From: Aestuariimicrobium sp. p3-SID1156
Lineage (GTDB): Bacteria; Actinomycetota; Actinomycetes; Propionibacteriales; Propionibacteriaceae
DNA: 64,000 nucleotides
Direction: 5' to 3'
NCBI RefSeq assembly: GCF_025144225.1
Contig: NZ_JALXXB010000001.1
Span: 504,170 to 568,169 of the forward strand
Program-made: the position numbers and the translations under genes
The notes under the pieces: model-generated
The model's input: the letters and a program-made list of their open reading frames with translations, nothing else
Databases searched by the model: none
What the model was told of the DNA's origin: nothing
Shown: piece after piece, positions 1 to 9,844 of the stretch
How the letters are laid out: each line of letters begins with the position of its first letter
Numbering within the stretch: position 1 is the stretch's first letter

Positions 1-468
1 GAAACGGTGGTCTATCCCAATCATGGGGCTGCGGTCATCGAGGACATCGAGACTCGCAAGATCAAGGGTGAGGACAGGCTCTACCTGGTCCTTCGAATCA
101 TTGGTCAGAACGATTTGGTGGTGAGGGTTCCGGAGAGCAACGTCGACCTGGTCGGTGTTCGCGACGTCGTCGATGCCGACGGTCTGGAGCGGGTCTTCAC
201 CGTGCTCCGTGCTCCCCACACCGAGGAGCCGACCAACTGGTCGCGTCGTTACAAGGCGAACCTCGAGAAGCTGCACTCGGGCAATGTGCTCAAGGTGGCC
301 GAGGTTGTCCGTGACCTGTGGCGTCGAGAGAAGGATCGTGGTCTGTCGGCTGGCGAGAAGCGCATGCTGGCCAAGGCTCGTCAGATCCTGGTCTCCGAGC
401 TTGCCCTGGCCGAGAAGGTCGAGGAGGACCGCGCAGAGGTCCTGCTGGACGAGGTCCTGGCTTCCTGA
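1..468 (+). CDS. carD: CarD family transcriptional regulator (5' end missing)
   Basis: Last 155 residues of CarD, an essential actinobacterial protein that binds RNA polymerase and stabilises open promoter complexes. The reading frame is open from base 1 (E-T-V-V-Y-P), so the true start lies before the window. The RNAP-interaction region comes first ([20 protein letters not shown]). The helical DNA-binding part follows, with the hallmark [20 protein letters not shown] containing the conserved tryptophan and arginines. It ends 17 bases before ispD, a carD-ispD-ispF order common in actinobacteria. Identity is certain; only the N-terminus is unseen. Confidence 0.96.
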   Translation, partial: ETVVYPNHGAAVIEDIETRKIKGEDRLYLVLRIIGQNDLVVRVPESNVDLVGVRDVVDADGLERVFTVLRAPHTEEPTNWSRRYKANLEKLHSGNVLKVAEVVRDLWRREKDRGLSAGEKRMLAKARQILVSELALAEKVEEDRAEVLLDEVLAS

Positions 469-485
469 TCACCGGTTGAACCCGG

Positions 486-1217
486 GTGGATGAATCTGTC
501 TCCACGCCCGTCGCGGGCGTGATCGTTGCTGCCGGTTCGGGCGTCAGGCTCGGCGGTGCGATGCCCAAGGCGCTGCGCGAGATCCGGGGACGATCCTTGG
601 TCGCGCGGTCGGCCGATGCCCTGCTTGCTGGTGGATGCACCCATCTCGTGGTGGTCGTCGCCCAGGGATTGCAGGAGCACTTCCAGGCGGCTCTGGCGGG
701 CATCAACGCGCCCATCTCCTATGCGGTGGGCGGTAGCCGCCGTCAGGACTCCGTGGTGGAGGGATTGCGTGTTCTTGCCACTGACCCTGAGCTGGCCACG
801 TGTCGCGTCGTCCTGGTACATGACGCAGCCCGCGCGTTGGTGCCGCCCTCGGTGGTGGGCACGGTGATCGAGGCCGTCAACGGAGGTGCCGCCGCGGTGA
901 TTCCCGTGATCCCGATGATCGACTCGGTGCGCCGGGACGAGCATGAGGCGGGCAGTTCCGTGGTGGACCGCAGCGATCTCAGGCTGGTCCAGACGCCGCA
1001 GGGTTTTGACCTGCAGGTCCTGGTGGCCAGCCACGCCGTCGCCCTGCGACGGGGGCTGGAGGTCACCGATGACGCAGCCGTCTGTGAAGCGACCGGCCAC
1101 CCGGTGTTGCTGGTGCCGGGGTCCCGGGACTCCCTCAAGGTGACCGAACCCTTCGACCTCGTCGTTGCCGAGGCCATCTGTGACCAGCGCGAGATCCACC
1201 AGGAGGACCCCGCATGA
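486..1217 (+). CDS. ispD: 2-C-methyl-D-erythritol 4-phosphate cytidylyltransferase
   Basis: 243 residues. Transfers CMP from CTP to methylerythritol 4-phosphate, the third step of the MEP isoprenoid pathway. The N-terminal nucleotide-binding signature is clear ([19 protein letters not shown], about residues 12-30), and the [13 protein letters not shown] segment near residue 110 is typical of the family. The start is GTG at 486; an ATG at 490 is out of frame. The 3' end overlaps ispF by four bases (ATGA), so the two are translationally coupled. Soluble cytoplasmic enzyme of normal length. Confidence 0.96.
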   Translation: MDESVSTPVAGVIVAAGSGVRLGGAMPKALREIRGRSLVARSADALLAGGCTHLVVVVAQGLQEHFQAALAGINAPISYAVGGSRRQDSVVEGLRVLATDPELATCRVVLVHDAARALVPPSVVGTVIEAVNGGAAAVIPVIPMIDSVRRDEHEAGSSVVDRSDLRLVQTPQGFDLQVLVASHAVALRRGLEVTDDAAVCEATGHPVLLVPGSRDSLKVTEPFDLVVAEAICDQREIHQEDPA

Positions 1218-1690
1218 TCCTGCCTCGCACCGGAATCGGCACCGACGTCCACCAGCTCGTGGAGGGGGAGCCGATGTGGTGCGCCGGGCTTCACTTTCCC
1301 GATGAGGCGCGCGGGCTCTCTGGTCACAGCGATGGTGACGTCGCATGCCATGCCGCCTGCGATGCGCTGCTTTCCGCGTCCGGGTTGGGGGACATGGGCA
1401 GCAACTACGGCACTTCGAGACCTGAATGGGCCGGTGCCTCGGGCATCGCCTTTCTGATCGAGACGGCCAGGCGTGTGCGCGCCGCCGGGTTCGAACTCGG
1501 CAATGTCGCGGTCCAGGTGATCGGGAACCGTCCTCGCATCGCCGCCCGGCGCGCGGAGGCCGAACGTGTCATGGAGGAGGCGTTGGGCTGCCCGGTGAGC
1601 CTGTCCGCAACCACCACCGACGGGCTCGGGCTCACGGGGCGCGGTGAAGGCGTTGCGGCTGTGGCGACCGCGCTGATCGTGCCAGCCTGA
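1214..1690 (+). CDS. ispF: 2-C-methyl-D-erythritol 2,4-cyclodiphosphate synthase
   Basis: 158 residues. Cyclises CDP-methylerythritol 2-phosphate to MEcPP with release of CMP, two steps after IspD. Metal-binding Asp11 and His13 are seen in GIGTDVHQL, and the second histidine region is [11 protein letters not shown]. The C-terminal [14 protein letters not shown] motif is also present. The ATG overlaps the ispD stop, so both products should be made in step. It ends one base before the convergent peptidase gene. Confidence 0.96.
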   Translation: MILPRTGIGTDVHQLVEGEPMWCAGLHFPDEARGLSGHSDGDVACHAACDALLSASGLGDMGSNYGTSRPEWAGASGIAFLIETARRVRAAGFELGNVAVQVIGNRPRIAARRAEAERVMEEALGCPVSLSATTTDGLGLTGRGEGVAAVATALIVPA

Positions 1691-1691
1691 G

Positions 1692-2975
1692 TCAGGCGAC
1701 CTGGTCCGGGCTGACCACGTAGGAGTTGCACACCGCGACGTCGCTGCTGCCCAGGCCCTTGGTGGCCCATGCCTCGCGTGTGTGCATCTTCGGATGCGTC
1801 GACTCCTTGTCGACGCGAGGACGCCCCGGGCGATCGGACCCGAAGTTCCTGAACGTGCTGATCACCTGCGCGTGGTCGGCCGAGGTCATCTCCAGTGACT
1901 TGCTCGTGCTGCGGAAGAACATCGCGGCCATGCAGTCCGCCTGGGCCTCGTTGCGACGCACCAGCAGCAGGGCCTCGGACTTGGTCTTGGCCCTGTCAGC
2001 GGCCAGGTTACGGGCAGGGATGATGCCACTGCGCCCCTGGACCAGGTGAGCGAACTCGTGGGCCATGATGGACTCCAGCGCCCAGGTCTTGTCGTCCATG
2101 TCCAACACGTCGAGTACGTCGATGGCGAAGTAGAGGTTCTGGTCGCGGGAGCAGTACATGGCGTTCTTCATCTGCATCTTGCCGCAGGGGGTCTGGCGCG
2201 GGGTGGTCATGACCGTGATCGTGGGGCGAATCGCCTTGTATTCGGCGGCATCCAGGGCGGGGCCCCAGACCCGCAGCAGGCAGTCGAGTTGCTCCTCGAG
2301 CCGGGCCTTCATCTCGCTCGCCGTGGCGCCCGCCATGTCCTTCCTGGCCATCTCGCACCGAACCGGCACCGCCAGTGACTCGTCGTAGAGCGTGTTCCCC
2401 TCCATCAACTCGTTCATGTCGCTCACCGTCGCTTGGGGGAGAGGGGGGTTCACCGACTGCGTCGTCGGGATGACGTAGTCCTCGTTCTTCCACTCCGGGG
2501 TCGGCGATGCCGTGGGCCCCAAGGGGCCGCCGCCATCGCGGGACTGTACCCAGACCGCCACCAGGGCGACGCAGAGAGCGATCACCAGAACAGTCAGCGC
2601 CGCCACCGCCTTGTCCCCCCTTGCCTTGGGGGTCGGCTGCGGGAAGGGCTGCTGATAGGGGTAGGGGGGACGCTGCTGTGGCTGCTGCCAGGGGCCCTGC
2701 TGCCACGGCCCCGGTTGCGGCTGTTGCTGCCATGGGGGAGGCTGCAGCTGCCAGTGCGCTGGCTGGGCAGGGGCCCCCATCGGCGGCGGCTGGAAGTGGT
2801 TCTGCTGGTAGGGAGCCGGCCAGGGCTGCTGGGGGTGCTGCCGATCCGGCGGCTCGGGCCGCCAGGAATTGCGAAACTGTGGCCCTGTGGGTCGGCTCAC
2901 CGGAGTGGGCTGACTTGCCGGCAACCACGATTGTCCGCCCTGGGGCGGCTGCGGGTGCTGGAAGTCGCTGGTCAC
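1692..2975 (-). CDS. membrane-anchored neutral zinc metallopeptidase (YpfJ-like)
   Basis: 427 residues in three parts. The first ~120 residues are very rich in Pro and Gln and predicted cytoplasmic; one membrane span lies at about 123-144; an extracytoplasmic peptidase domain follows. The zinc motif HEFAH is at about 306-310, and a downstream NEAQADC supplies a probable third ligand. A closing THP...REAW block matches the putative neutral zinc metallopeptidase family. Substrate unknown. I chose GTG 2975 over an upstream ATG at 3056 because the longer form would run into glyA, and because TACAGT at 2987-2982 lies 6 nt before this GTG, predicting a leaderless mRNA. Confidence 0.82.
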   Translation of the reverse strand: MTSDFQHPQPPQGGQSWLPASQPTPVSRPTGPQFRNSWRPEPPDRQHPQQPWPAPYQQNHFQPPPMGAPAQPAHWQLQPPPWQQQPQPGPWQQGPWQQPQQRPPYPYQQPFPQPTPKARGDKAVAALTVLVIALCVALVAVWVQSRDGGGPLGPTASPTPEWKNEDYVIPTTQSVNPPLPQATVSDMNELMEGNTLYDESLAVPVRCEMARKDMAGATASEMKARLEEQLDCLLRVWGPALDAAEYKAIRPTITVMTTPRQTPCGKMQMKNAMYCSRDQNLYFAIDVLDVLDMDDKTWALESIMAHEFAHLVQGRSGIIPARNLAADRAKTKSEALLLVRRNEAQADCMAAMFFRSTSKSLEMTSADHAQVISTFRNFGSDRPGRPRVDKESTHPKMHTREAWATKGLGSSDVAVCNSYVVSPDQVA

Positions 2976-3042
2976 CCCTCCACTGTAGGCGTCGGGGGGG
3001 CTAGATTGGGCTGGGTCAGTTCCCCTCGCCCAGGAGTACGCC

Positions 3043-4482
3043 GTGTCCCAGGTCAACGCTGAGCTGAACAGCGCCTACAAGACCATCCTCAACGTCATCG
3101 GCGGCATCGAACCTCGCATCGCCGAGGCCACCCGTCAGGAGCTGGCAGACCAGCGCGCGTCACTCAAGTTGATCGCCTCGGAGAACTACGCCTCCCTGCC
3201 GGTGCTCGCGACCATGGGCACCTGGTTCAGTGACAAGTACGCCGAGGGCACCGTCGGGCACCGCTTCTACGCCGGCTGCCAGAATGTCGACACCGTTGAG
3301 TCGGTCGCCGCCGAGCACGCCCGCAACCTCTTCGGCGCCGAGTACGCCTACGTCCAGCCGCACTCCGGGATCGACGCCAACCTGGTCGCCTACTGGGCCA
3401 TCCTGGCCAACCGCATCGAGAGTCCGGCCCTGGAACAGCTGGGTGCCAAGACGGTCAATGATCTCACCGAGCAGGACTGGGAGACCCTCCGCAAGACTTT
3501 CGGTGAGCAGCGGGTGATGGGCATGGCGCTGGACGCCGGCGGCCACCTCACCCACGGCTTCCGGCACAACATCTCCGGCAAGATGTTCCACCAGCGCAGC
3601 TATGGCACTGATCCCGAGACCGGTCTGATCGACTACGACAAGCTGCGCCGGGACGCCAAGGAGTTCAAGCCCCTCATCCTCATCGCGGGCTACTCGGCCT
3701 ATCCGCGCCGGGTCAACTTCGCCACCATGCGCGAGATCGCCGACGAGGTCGGCGCCGTTCTCATGGTCGACATGGCCCACTTCGCCGGGCTTGTCGCCGG
3801 AAAGATCTTCCAGGGTGATGAGAACCCGATCGCCCACGCCGATGTGGTCACCACCACCACCCACAAGTCCCTGCGCGGCCCGCGCGGCGGCATGGTGCTG
3901 TCCACCAAGGAATTCGCCGCAGACATCGACCGCGGCTGCCCGATGGTGCTGGGCGGCCCGCTCTCGCACATGATGGCTGCCAAGGCCGTGGCCCTCGCCG
4001 AGGCGCAGACCGCCGACTTCCAGACCTACGCCCAGAATGTCGCCGACAACGCCCAGTCCCTGGCCGAGGGCTTCCTGAAGCGCGGCGGCAAGCTGGTCAC
4101 CGGCGGCACCGACAACCACCTGGTCCTGCTCGACGTCACCACCTTCGGCCTGACAGGCCGCCAGGCCGAGTCCGCCCTGCTCGACGCCGGTGTGGTCACC
4201 AACCGCAACTCGATCCCGCAGGACCCGAACGGCGCCTGGTACACCTCCGGCGTTCGCCTCGGTACCCCCGCGCTCACCACCCGCGGCTTCACCGGCGAGG
4301 ACTTCGACCGTGTCGCCGAGCTCATCGTGGACGTGCTGGAGAACACCACCCCGGTCACCGCCTCCACCGGCAAGCCCGGGAAGGCGAAGTACACCCTGGC
4401 CGACGGTGTCGCGGACAGGACCAAGCAGGCCGCCAACGAGCTGCTCAACAACCATCCGCTCTACCCCGGACTGGAGCTCTGA
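3043..4482 (+). CDS. glyA: serine hydroxymethyltransferase, long form
   Basis: 479 residues. Interconverts serine and glycine while moving a one-carbon unit to tetrahydrofolate, using PLP. The PLP lysine is K275 in [21 protein letters not shown] and the N-terminal substrate motifs are intact. The protein is about 60 residues longer than typical bacterial enzymes (~417), mainly through extra sequence after LVAYWAIL and before [14 protein letters not shown] (about residues 125-165). Chlamydial GlyA is long too. The GTG start is preceded by CAGGAG at a normal distance, and TAGATT at 3002-3007 is a possible -10, so this is a leadered gene unlike many neighbours. Confidence 0.95.
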   Translation: MSQVNAELNSAYKTILNVIGGIEPRIAEATRQELADQRASLKLIASENYASLPVLATMGTWFSDKYAEGTVGHRFYAGCQNVDTVESVAAEHARNLFGAEYAYVQPHSGIDANLVAYWAILANRIESPALEQLGAKTVNDLTEQDWETLRKTFGEQRVMGMALDAGGHLTHGFRHNISGKMFHQRSYGTDPETGLIDYDKLRRDAKEFKPLILIAGYSAYPRRVNFATMREIADEVGAVLMVDMAHFAGLVAGKIFQGDENPIAHADVVTTTTHKSLRGPRGGMVLSTKEFAADIDRGCPMVLGGPLSHMMAAKAVALAEAQTADFQTYAQNVADNAQSLAEGFLKRGGKLVTGGTDNHLVLLDVTTFGLTGRQAESALLDAGVVTNRNSIPQDPNGAWYTSGVRLGTPALTTRGFTGEDFDRVAELIVDVLENTTPVTASTGKPGKAKYTLADGVADRTKQAANELLNNHPLYPGLEL

Positions 4483-4501
4483 GCCTCAGTTCCTCTGCGG
4501 C

Positions 4502-4520
4502 GGCCACCCGAGGGGTGGTC
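4502..4520. terminator. short GC-rich hairpin between glyA and rlmB
   Basis: An 8-bp stem (GGCCACCC with GGGTGGTC, one G-T pair) closes a GAG loop between the convergent ends of glyA and rlmB and reaches the rlmB stop codon. No clear T-run follows, so terminator activity in either direction is only likely. Confidence 0.45.
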
Positions 4521-5475
4521 AGCCGCGGCATCGCCCGATCTCGTAGAGCGCGATGGACGCGGCCACGGAGGCATTGAGGGATTCCACCTCGCTGCTGATG
4601 GGGATCGACACCAGGTGGTCGCAGTTGTCACGGACCAGCCGGGACAGGCCCTCACCCTCGGAGCCGAGCACGACGACCAGGGGGCCGTCCACGCCGGGGA
4701 TGCCCGCGACGTCCACGTCCCCTTCGCCGGCGAGGCCGACGATGGTGAAGCCCGCCTTGGCGTACTGCTGCAGGCTCCGGTTCAGGTTGGTGGCCATCGC
4801 CACGGGGATGCGGGCAGCCGCACCCGCGGAGGTCTTCCACGCCGCAGCTGTCATCGACGCCGAGCGACGTTCCGGGATCACCACGCCATGCGCCCCGAAA
4901 GCAGCCGCGGAGCGGATCACCGCACCCAGGTTGCGGGGGTCGGTGATCTGGTCGCAGAACACGACCAGCGCCTCCCGGTCCTCGTCGTTGATGGCGTCTG
5001 CCAGCACATCATCCGGGTGCGCGTACTCGTAGGCCGGCAGCTGCAGGGCGACGCTCTGGTGCAGCGCGCCCTGGGTGAGCCGGTCCAGTTCGACGCGGGT
5101 GACCTGCATCAGCGGGATCGACTTCTCGGCAGCGATCTTGAGGATGTCGCGCAGGCGGTCGTCGCGATCGGCGCCCTCGGCGACGAACGCGGTCTTGACC
5201 GGCAGCCCGGCCTGGAGCGCCTCGAGAACGGGATTGCGGCCGACGACCCACTCCGGGCCCGCCCCCGGGCGTCCTTTGGTGAGGTTGCGGCGGGGCTGGG
5301 CGGCCTGGCGCTTGGCGGCAGCCTGCTTGGCCTTGTAGGCCTTGTGGTACGTGCGGTCCTCCGCCTTGGGCGTGGGGCCCTTGCCCTCGAGCCCTCGACG
5401 GACGCGCCCGCCGGAGCCGGCAGTGCGTCCCTTGCCCTTGGTGGTGGCGCCGCGGCGCTGCGAGTTTCCGGCCAT
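4519..5475 (-). CDS. rlmB: 23S rRNA 2'-O-ribose guanosine methyltransferase, TrmH/SpoU family
   Basis: 318 residues. SPOUT-class enzyme predicted to methylate a guanosine ribose of 23S rRNA using SAM. A basic Gly/Arg/Lys-rich N-terminal tail of about 65 residues precedes the RNA substrate-binding domain, then the trefoil-knot catalytic domain. All three SpoU motifs are visible: NLGAVIRSAAAFG, VVLGSEGEGLSRL and SLNASVAASIALYE. The ATG at 5475 shares one base with the cysS stop (TGATG), so it is coupled to cysS, a pairing common in actinobacteria. The exact modified nucleotide is inferred from family. Confidence 0.9.
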   Translation of the reverse strand: MAGNSQRRGATTKGKGRTAGSGGRVRRGLEGKGPTPKAEDRTYHKAYKAKQAAAKRQAAQPRRNLTKGRPGAGPEWVVGRNPVLEALQAGLPVKTAFVAEGADRDDRLRDILKIAAEKSIPLMQVTRVELDRLTQGALHQSVALQLPAYEYAHPDDVLADAINDEDREALVVFCDQITDPRNLGAVIRSAAAFGAHGVVIPERRSASMTAAAWKTSAGAAARIPVAMATNLNRSLQQYAKAGFTIVGLAGEGDVDVAGIPGVDGPLVVVLGSEGEGLSRLVRDNCDHLVSIPISSEVESLNASVAASIALYEIGRCRG

Positions 5476-6908
5476 CAGTTCTTCTCCAGTTCCCACCGGG
5501 CACCCTGCGGGGTGTCGGTGATCTTGAGGCCGAGTGCGGCCAGTTGGTCGCGGACGGCATCAGCGGCGGCCCAGTCCTTGCGGGCGCGGGCATCGGCGCG
5601 CTGGGCCAGCATCGCCTGCACCAGCCCGTCGACCACCGGCTCCAGCTCGCCGGACCCCCCAGAGGCGAGGTGCGCCCATTCGGGGGCGTCCGGGTTGAGG
5701 CCCAGGACGTCGAGCATGTCGAGGACCTGTGCCAGCAGGGGAGCCAGGGCATCCAGGTCCTTGGCGGCGATCGCCTTGTTGCCGTCGCTGATCGTGCCGA
5801 ACAGGGACGCGACCGCTCCCGGCGTCCCGAGGTCATCGTTCATCGCCTCGACGAAGGCGGTGGGCAGGTCTGCCTCGACCACGGGCACCTCGAGTTCGCG
5901 TGCCCGGGCCAGGAAGCCGTCAATGCGCTCGATCGCCTTGCCGGCCTCGTCGAGTGAGCCGCGGGTCGCCTCGTCGGCGGGGGAGAAGTCGATCATGGAA
6001 CGGTAGTGCGGGGCGAGCAGGAAGAAGCGGACCGCGCGCGGGTTGTGCATCCGGGTCACCTCGCTCACCTTGGCGGTATTGCCCAGGGATTTGCTCATCT
6101 TCTCCCCGGCCATGGTGACCCACGCGTTGTGCATCCAGTAGTGCGCGAAGGGACGCCCGGCAGCCCGCGACTGGGCCAGTTCGTTCTCGTGGTGCGGGAA
6201 GCGCAGGTCGATGCCTCCGCCGTGGATGTCGAAGGCATCGCCCAGGTACTTGCCGGCCATGGCGGAGCACTCGATGTGCCAGCCCGGGCGTCCACGGCCC
6301 CAGGGTGAGGGCCAGGAGGCGGTCTCGGGCTCGCCCGCCTTGTGGCCCTTCCAGAGGGCGAAGTCGCGCGGGTCTCGCTTGCCGCGCGGGTCGGCGTCGC
6401 CCGCGGGCTCCATCTCGTCGAGCTTCTGGTGGGACAGCTCGCCGTACTGGGGCCAGGAGCGTACGTCGAAGTAGACGTCGCCGGATTCGTCGGGGGCGGG
6501 GTAGGCGTGGCCGCGATCAATGAGGGTCTGGATCAGCTCGACCATCTCGGGGATGTGGCCGGTCGCACGCGGCTCGTAGGTGGGCGGCAGGCAGCCCAGC
6601 GACGCGTAGGCCTCGTGCAGCTCGTTCTCGAACTCGTACGCATGGGCGTACCAGGCCACGCCACGCTCGGCGGACTTGGCCAGGATCTTGTCGTCGATGT
6701 CGGTGACATTGGCGATGATGTCGACCTGGTACCCGCAGTGCTCAAGCCAGCGGCGCAGGACGTCGAAGACGACCTCCTTGCGAATGTGGCCCAGATGCGG
6801 GGAGGACTGCACGGTCAGGCCACAGTGGTAGATCGAGACCCGACCCTCGACGAGGGGCGTGAAGTCATGGACCTGACGGGTGGCGGAGTCGTACAGACGG
6901 AAGTTCAC
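5475..6908 (-). CDS. cysS: cysteinyl-tRNA synthetase
   Basis: 477 residues, class I synthetase charging tRNA-Cys. The HIGH signature appears as HLGH at residues 38-41; the zinc-ligand cysteine is in YHCG near residue 29; KMSKS is intact in [10 protein letters not shown]. The C-terminal helical anticodon-binding region follows. Starts at GTG 6908. TAGACT at 6920-6915 is 6 nt before it, with no Shine-Dalgarno sequence, so the transcript is predicted to be leaderless. First gene of a two-gene operon with rlmB. Confidence 0.96.
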   Translation of the reverse strand: MNFRLYDSATRQVHDFTPLVEGRVSIYHCGLTVQSSPHLGHIRKEVVFDVLRRWLEHCGYQVDIIANVTDIDDKILAKSAERGVAWYAHAYEFENELHEAYASLGCLPPTYEPRATGHIPEMVELIQTLIDRGHAYPAPDESGDVYFDVRSWPQYGELSHQKLDEMEPAGDADPRGKRDPRDFALWKGHKAGEPETASWPSPWGRGRPGWHIECSAMAGKYLGDAFDIHGGGIDLRFPHHENELAQSRAAGRPFAHYWMHNAWVTMAGEKMSKSLGNTAKVSEVTRMHNPRAVRFFLLAPHYRSMIDFSPADEATRGSLDEAGKAIERIDGFLARARELEVPVVEADLPTAFVEAMNDDLGTPGAVASLFGTISDGNKAIAAKDLDALAPLLAQVLDMLDVLGLNPDAPEWAHLASGGSGELEPVVDGLVQAMLAQRADARARKDWAAADAVRDQLAALGLKITDTPQGARWELEKN

Positions 6909-6930
6909 CCCGTCAGTCTAGTGGGGCAGG

Positions 6931-7242
6931 TCAGCCACGATGCTGGTCGAAATCGACGACGCTGTAGCTCCACAGTTCGGCGGAGATACCGGCAGGACTA
7001 GGGCGACCCGAGCCGTGCGCCTTGGTGAAGGCGGCACCGGAGGCCCAGGACTGGTAGGCGTCCTCGTCGCGCCAGCGGGTCACGACCAGCCAGGTGGTGC
7101 GGTCGTCGGCCGGACGCAGCAGCTCGAAGCCCTCGAAGCCGTCCTGCCCGTCGACGGCGCCCTGGCGCTGGGCGAAACGCTCCGCGAGGGTGTCGCCGGA
7201 GTCGGCCGGCACGGTGATGGCATTGATCTTGACGATGCTCAT
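6931..7242 (-). CDS. antibiotic biosynthesis monooxygenase (ABM) domain protein
   Basis: 103 residues with the small ferredoxin-like ABM fold, which includes IsdG/HmoA heme-degrading enzymes and quinol monooxygenases. Family-typical segments are FEGFELLRP and TWLVVTRWRDEDAYQSW. The start ATG 7242 lies 7 nt after TAGGCT (7255-7250), a predicted leaderless start. Between the methionine transporter and cysS with no obvious partner. The fold is reasonably sure; heme degradation is only one possibility. Confidence 0.75.
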   Translation of the reverse strand: MSIVKINAITVPADSGDTLAERFAQRQGAVDGQDGFEGFELLRPADDRTTWLVVTRWRDEDAYQSWASGAAFTKAHGSGRPSPAGISAELWSYSVVDFDQHRG

Positions 7243-7263
7243 GGTGCCCAGCCTAGGCATCGT

Positions 7264-7926
7264 TCAGCGGTGTTGCGTCCGCCTCGCCAGCCAGTTCCCC
7301 AGGAACTGCACGGCCTGCACGATCACGACGATGACCAGCACGGTGATCCAGGTGATGGCCCAGTCGAAGCGCTGGTAGCCGTAGCTCAGCGCGAAGGCGC
7401 CCAGGCCGCCGCCGGCCACGATCCCGGCCAGGGCGGACATGTCCACCACGGCGACGAACAGGAAGGTGTAGCCCAGGATCAGCGGGGCCAGCGCCTCGCG
7501 CAACAGCACGGTGTGGATGATCCGCCAGGTCGAGGCACCCATCGCTCGGGCCGCCTCGATGACTCCCGGGTCGACCGACACCAGGGACTGCTCCACCAGC
7601 CGCGCCGTGGCCATGGAGACCATGATCGAGGCGGGGAAGATGAAGGCATTGGTGCCGATGGAGGTTCCCACAACCGCTAGGGTTAGCGGCCCCATCGCGG
7701 CGATGAAGATGATGAAGGGGATCGGCCGGAAGAAGTTGATGATCACGTTGAGGATCGTGAACACCACCTTGTTCTGCTTCAGCCCTCCGCGGCGGGTGAG
7801 GTACAGCGTCAGGCCCAGGGCCAGACCGACCAGACCGCCGATGCCCATGGCTACCGCGACGATGTAGAGGGTCGTCCCGATGGCCTCCAGGAAGATGTCG
7901 CCATTGGTCGAGAAGTCGAACTTCAT
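7264..7926 (-). CDS. metI: methionine ABC transporter permease
   Basis: 220 residues, integral membrane permease of the MetNIQ importer, with about five hydrophobic spans. The coupling-helix motif is visible in the ARAMGASTWRIIHTVLLREAL region, where the MetN ATPase docks. The ATG shares one base with the metN stop (TGATG). Last gene of the metQ-metN-metI unit; family knowledge gives L- and D-methionine as substrates. Confidence 0.95.
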   Translation of the reverse strand: MKFDFSTNGDIFLEAIGTTLYIVAVAMGIGGLVGLALGLTLYLTRRGGLKQNKVVFTILNVIINFFRPIPFIIFIAAMGPLTLAVVGTSIGTNAFIFPASIMVSMATARLVEQSLVSVDPGVIEAARAMGASTWRIIHTVLLREALAPLILGYTFLFVAVVDMSALAGIVAGGGLGAFALSYGYQRFDWAITWITVLVIVVIVQAVQFLGNWLARRTQHR

Positions 7927-8966
7927 CAGGCCACCACCTCCACGTCGGTGAAGTCGCGGACCGCGGCGATGGCCCCGGCAACTTGGTCCTCGGTGCCCTT
8001 GAGCGAGAAGGTCAGCGAACCGTAGGGGCGGTCGGCGATCTCCACGATCGAGCCGTAGACCAGGTCAGCGTGAACGCCGGCATCGTTGAGGGTGTTGACC
8101 ACGGTGCGTCCGGCGGTGTCCTCATCACGAATGGTGACCGTGATCAGCCGGCCGGGGTAGTTCGCGGCCAGGCGCTTCAGCGCCGCCGGGGTGGGCCTGT
8201 CGCGCAGGGAGGTCTGGACGAATCGTCGGGTCGTCGGGTGCTGGGGCCGGCTGAAGATGTCGTAGACCTCGCCGGACTCGATGACCTTGCCGGACTCCAT
8301 CACGGCCACGCGGTCGCAGAGGTTGCGCACCACGTCCATTTCGTGGGTGATGATGACGATGGTGATGCGCAGCTCCTTGTTGGCGCGGCGGAGCAGCTCG
8401 AGCACCTCGTCGGTGGTCTGCGGGTCGAGCGCCGAGGTGCATTCATCGGCCAGCAGGATCTTCGGGTTGGACGCCAGCGCGCGGGCGATCCCCACCCTCT
8501 GCTTCTGGCCTCCGGAGAGCTGGCTGGGGTAGGCATCGGCCCGGTCGGCGAGACCGACGAAGTCGAGCAACTCGGCGACCCTCGCGCGGCGCTTCGCCTT
8601 GTCCCACTGCTTGTTCTGGGCGTGGAGGATCTCCAGCGGGTAGGCCACGTTCTGGGCGACGGTCCGCGACTGCAGCAGGTTGAACTGCTGGAAGACCATG
8701 CCGATGTCGTGGCGCACGGTGAGCAGCTGCTTCTCGCTCATCGCCGAGACCTCGTGCCCGTCGACCACCAGGCGTCCGCTGGTGCAGGGCTCGAGGCCGT
8801 TGACCAGGCGGACGAGGGTGGACTTGCCGGCTCCGGAGAAGCCAATGACGCCGAAGACCTCTCCGGCGTTGATGTCCAGGGAAACGCCATCGACGGCGTG
8901 CAACTCGCCCTTCCTGGTGGTGAAGGTCTTGTGCACGCCGTCGAGCGTGATGATGGGTGCGGTCAC
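7926..8966 (-). CDS. metN: methionine ABC transporter ATP-binding protein with NIL domain
   Basis: 346 residues. The ATPase domain has Walker A GFSGAGKST, signature LSGGQKQRVGIARAL and Walker B ILLADECTSALD. After about residue 265 comes a NIL domain, the regulatory ligand-binding module by which methionine inhibits its own uptake in MetN homologues. The GTG start overlaps the metQ stop by four bases (GTGA) and the metI start overlaps its own stop, so all three genes are translationally coupled. Confidence 0.96.
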   Translation of the reverse strand: MTAPIITLDGVHKTFTTRKGELHAVDGVSLDINAGEVFGVIGFSGAGKSTLVRLVNGLEPCTSGRLVVDGHEVSAMSEKQLLTVRHDIGMVFQQFNLLQSRTVAQNVAYPLEILHAQNKQWDKAKRRARVAELLDFVGLADRADAYPSQLSGGQKQRVGIARALASNPKILLADECTSALDPQTTDEVLELLRRANKELRITIVIITHEMDVVRNLCDRVAVMESGKVIESGEVYDIFSRPQHPTTRRFVQTSLRDRPTPAALKRLAANYPGRLITVTIRDEDTAGRTVVNTLNDAGVHADLVYGSIVEIADRPYGSLTFSLKGTEDQVAGAIAAVRDFTDVEVVA

Positions 8967-9844
8967 TTCAGCGACGCGGTGACCTCGGCGAGGATCTTCT
9001 GCAGTTCCTCGGGGGTCTTGTCAACGAAGACCGCGGAGCCACCGGAGTCCTTGGCCAGAGCGGCACGAACATCCTTGTCAGCGAACAGCTTGCCCAGCTT
9101 CAGCAGGGTCTCGTTGTTGGCATCGGCCTTGCGGACAACGAAGACGTTGATGTAGGGCTCGGCAGCCTTGGAGGAGGCATCGTCGCTGAACAATGCCTTC
9201 TTCGGGTCCAGACCGGCGTCGGCCACGAAGTCGTTGTTCACGACCGCACCGTCAATGGAGGACAGGGCGGTCACGGTCTGCTGGGCGTCCATCGGGGAGA
9301 CCTTGACCTTGGAGGCGGCGGTGTCGATGTCCTCCTCGGCGGCGATGACGCCGGTGCCGTCCTTGAGCTTCAACAGCTTGGCCTCGGCCAGCACGTGCAG
9401 CGCACGGGACTTGTTGGTCTCGTCGTTGGGGACGGCGATCTGCGCACCCTGGGGGATGTCCTCCAGCTTGGTGTGCTTCTTGGAGTAGAGCGCGAGCGGG
9501 TAGATCGCGGTGGAGGCGATGGGCACCAGGTCGGCGTTCTGGTCCTTGTTGTAGCGGGCCAGGTAGAGCAGGTGCTGGAACTGATTGGCGTCCAGGGAGC
9601 CGTCCTTCACCGCCGGGTTCTCAGTGGTGTAGTCGGTGAAGTCCTTGATCTCGACCTTGATGCCGGCCTCTTCGGCCTTCTTCGTGAACACGGTCCACTG
9701 TTCCTGGGACGCACCCACGACGCCGATGGTGATCGGCTTGTCCTTGCCGTCACCGACGGACTCGGTCTTCTTGCCGCAGCCCGTCAGCAGGAGGGCGAGG
9801 GCAGCGGTCAGAGCAACCACTTTCGCGGTCAGGCTCTTGGTCAT
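8963..9844 (-). CDS. metQ: methionine-binding lipoprotein of the MetNIQ importer
   Basis: 293 residues. A lipoprotein signal peptide with lipobox LLLTGC is followed by an NlpA/MetQ domain beginning around ITIGVVGASQEQW. Captures methionine outside the membrane and hands it to MetI. The ATG at 9844 follows an AGGA ribosome site about 8 nt upstream, so this gene is leadered. Upstream in-frame codons are open, but a start at the signal peptide is the only sensible choice. A structured leader precedes it. Confidence 0.93.
   Translation of the reverse strand: MTKSLTAKVVALTAALALLLTGCGKKTESVGDGKDKPITIGVVGASQEQWTVFTKKAEEAGIKVEIKDFTDYTTENPAVKDGSLDANQFQHLLYLARYNKDQNADLVPIASTAIYPLALYSKKHTKLEDIPQGAQIAVPNDETNKSRALHVLAEAKLLKLKDGTGVIAAEEDIDTAASKVKVSPMDAQQTVTALSSIDGAVVNNDFVADAGLDPKKALFSDDASSKAAEPYINVFVVRKADANNETLLKLGKLFADKDVRAALAKDSGGSAVFVDKTPEELQKILAEVTASLK

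Noticed and set aside
3160..4455. Long minus-strand open frame of 431 codons opposite glyA
   Set aside because: It mirrors the glyA codons, has no ribosome site or family resemblance, and its Gly/Val/Asp-rich content is the usual antisense shadow of a GC-rich gene.
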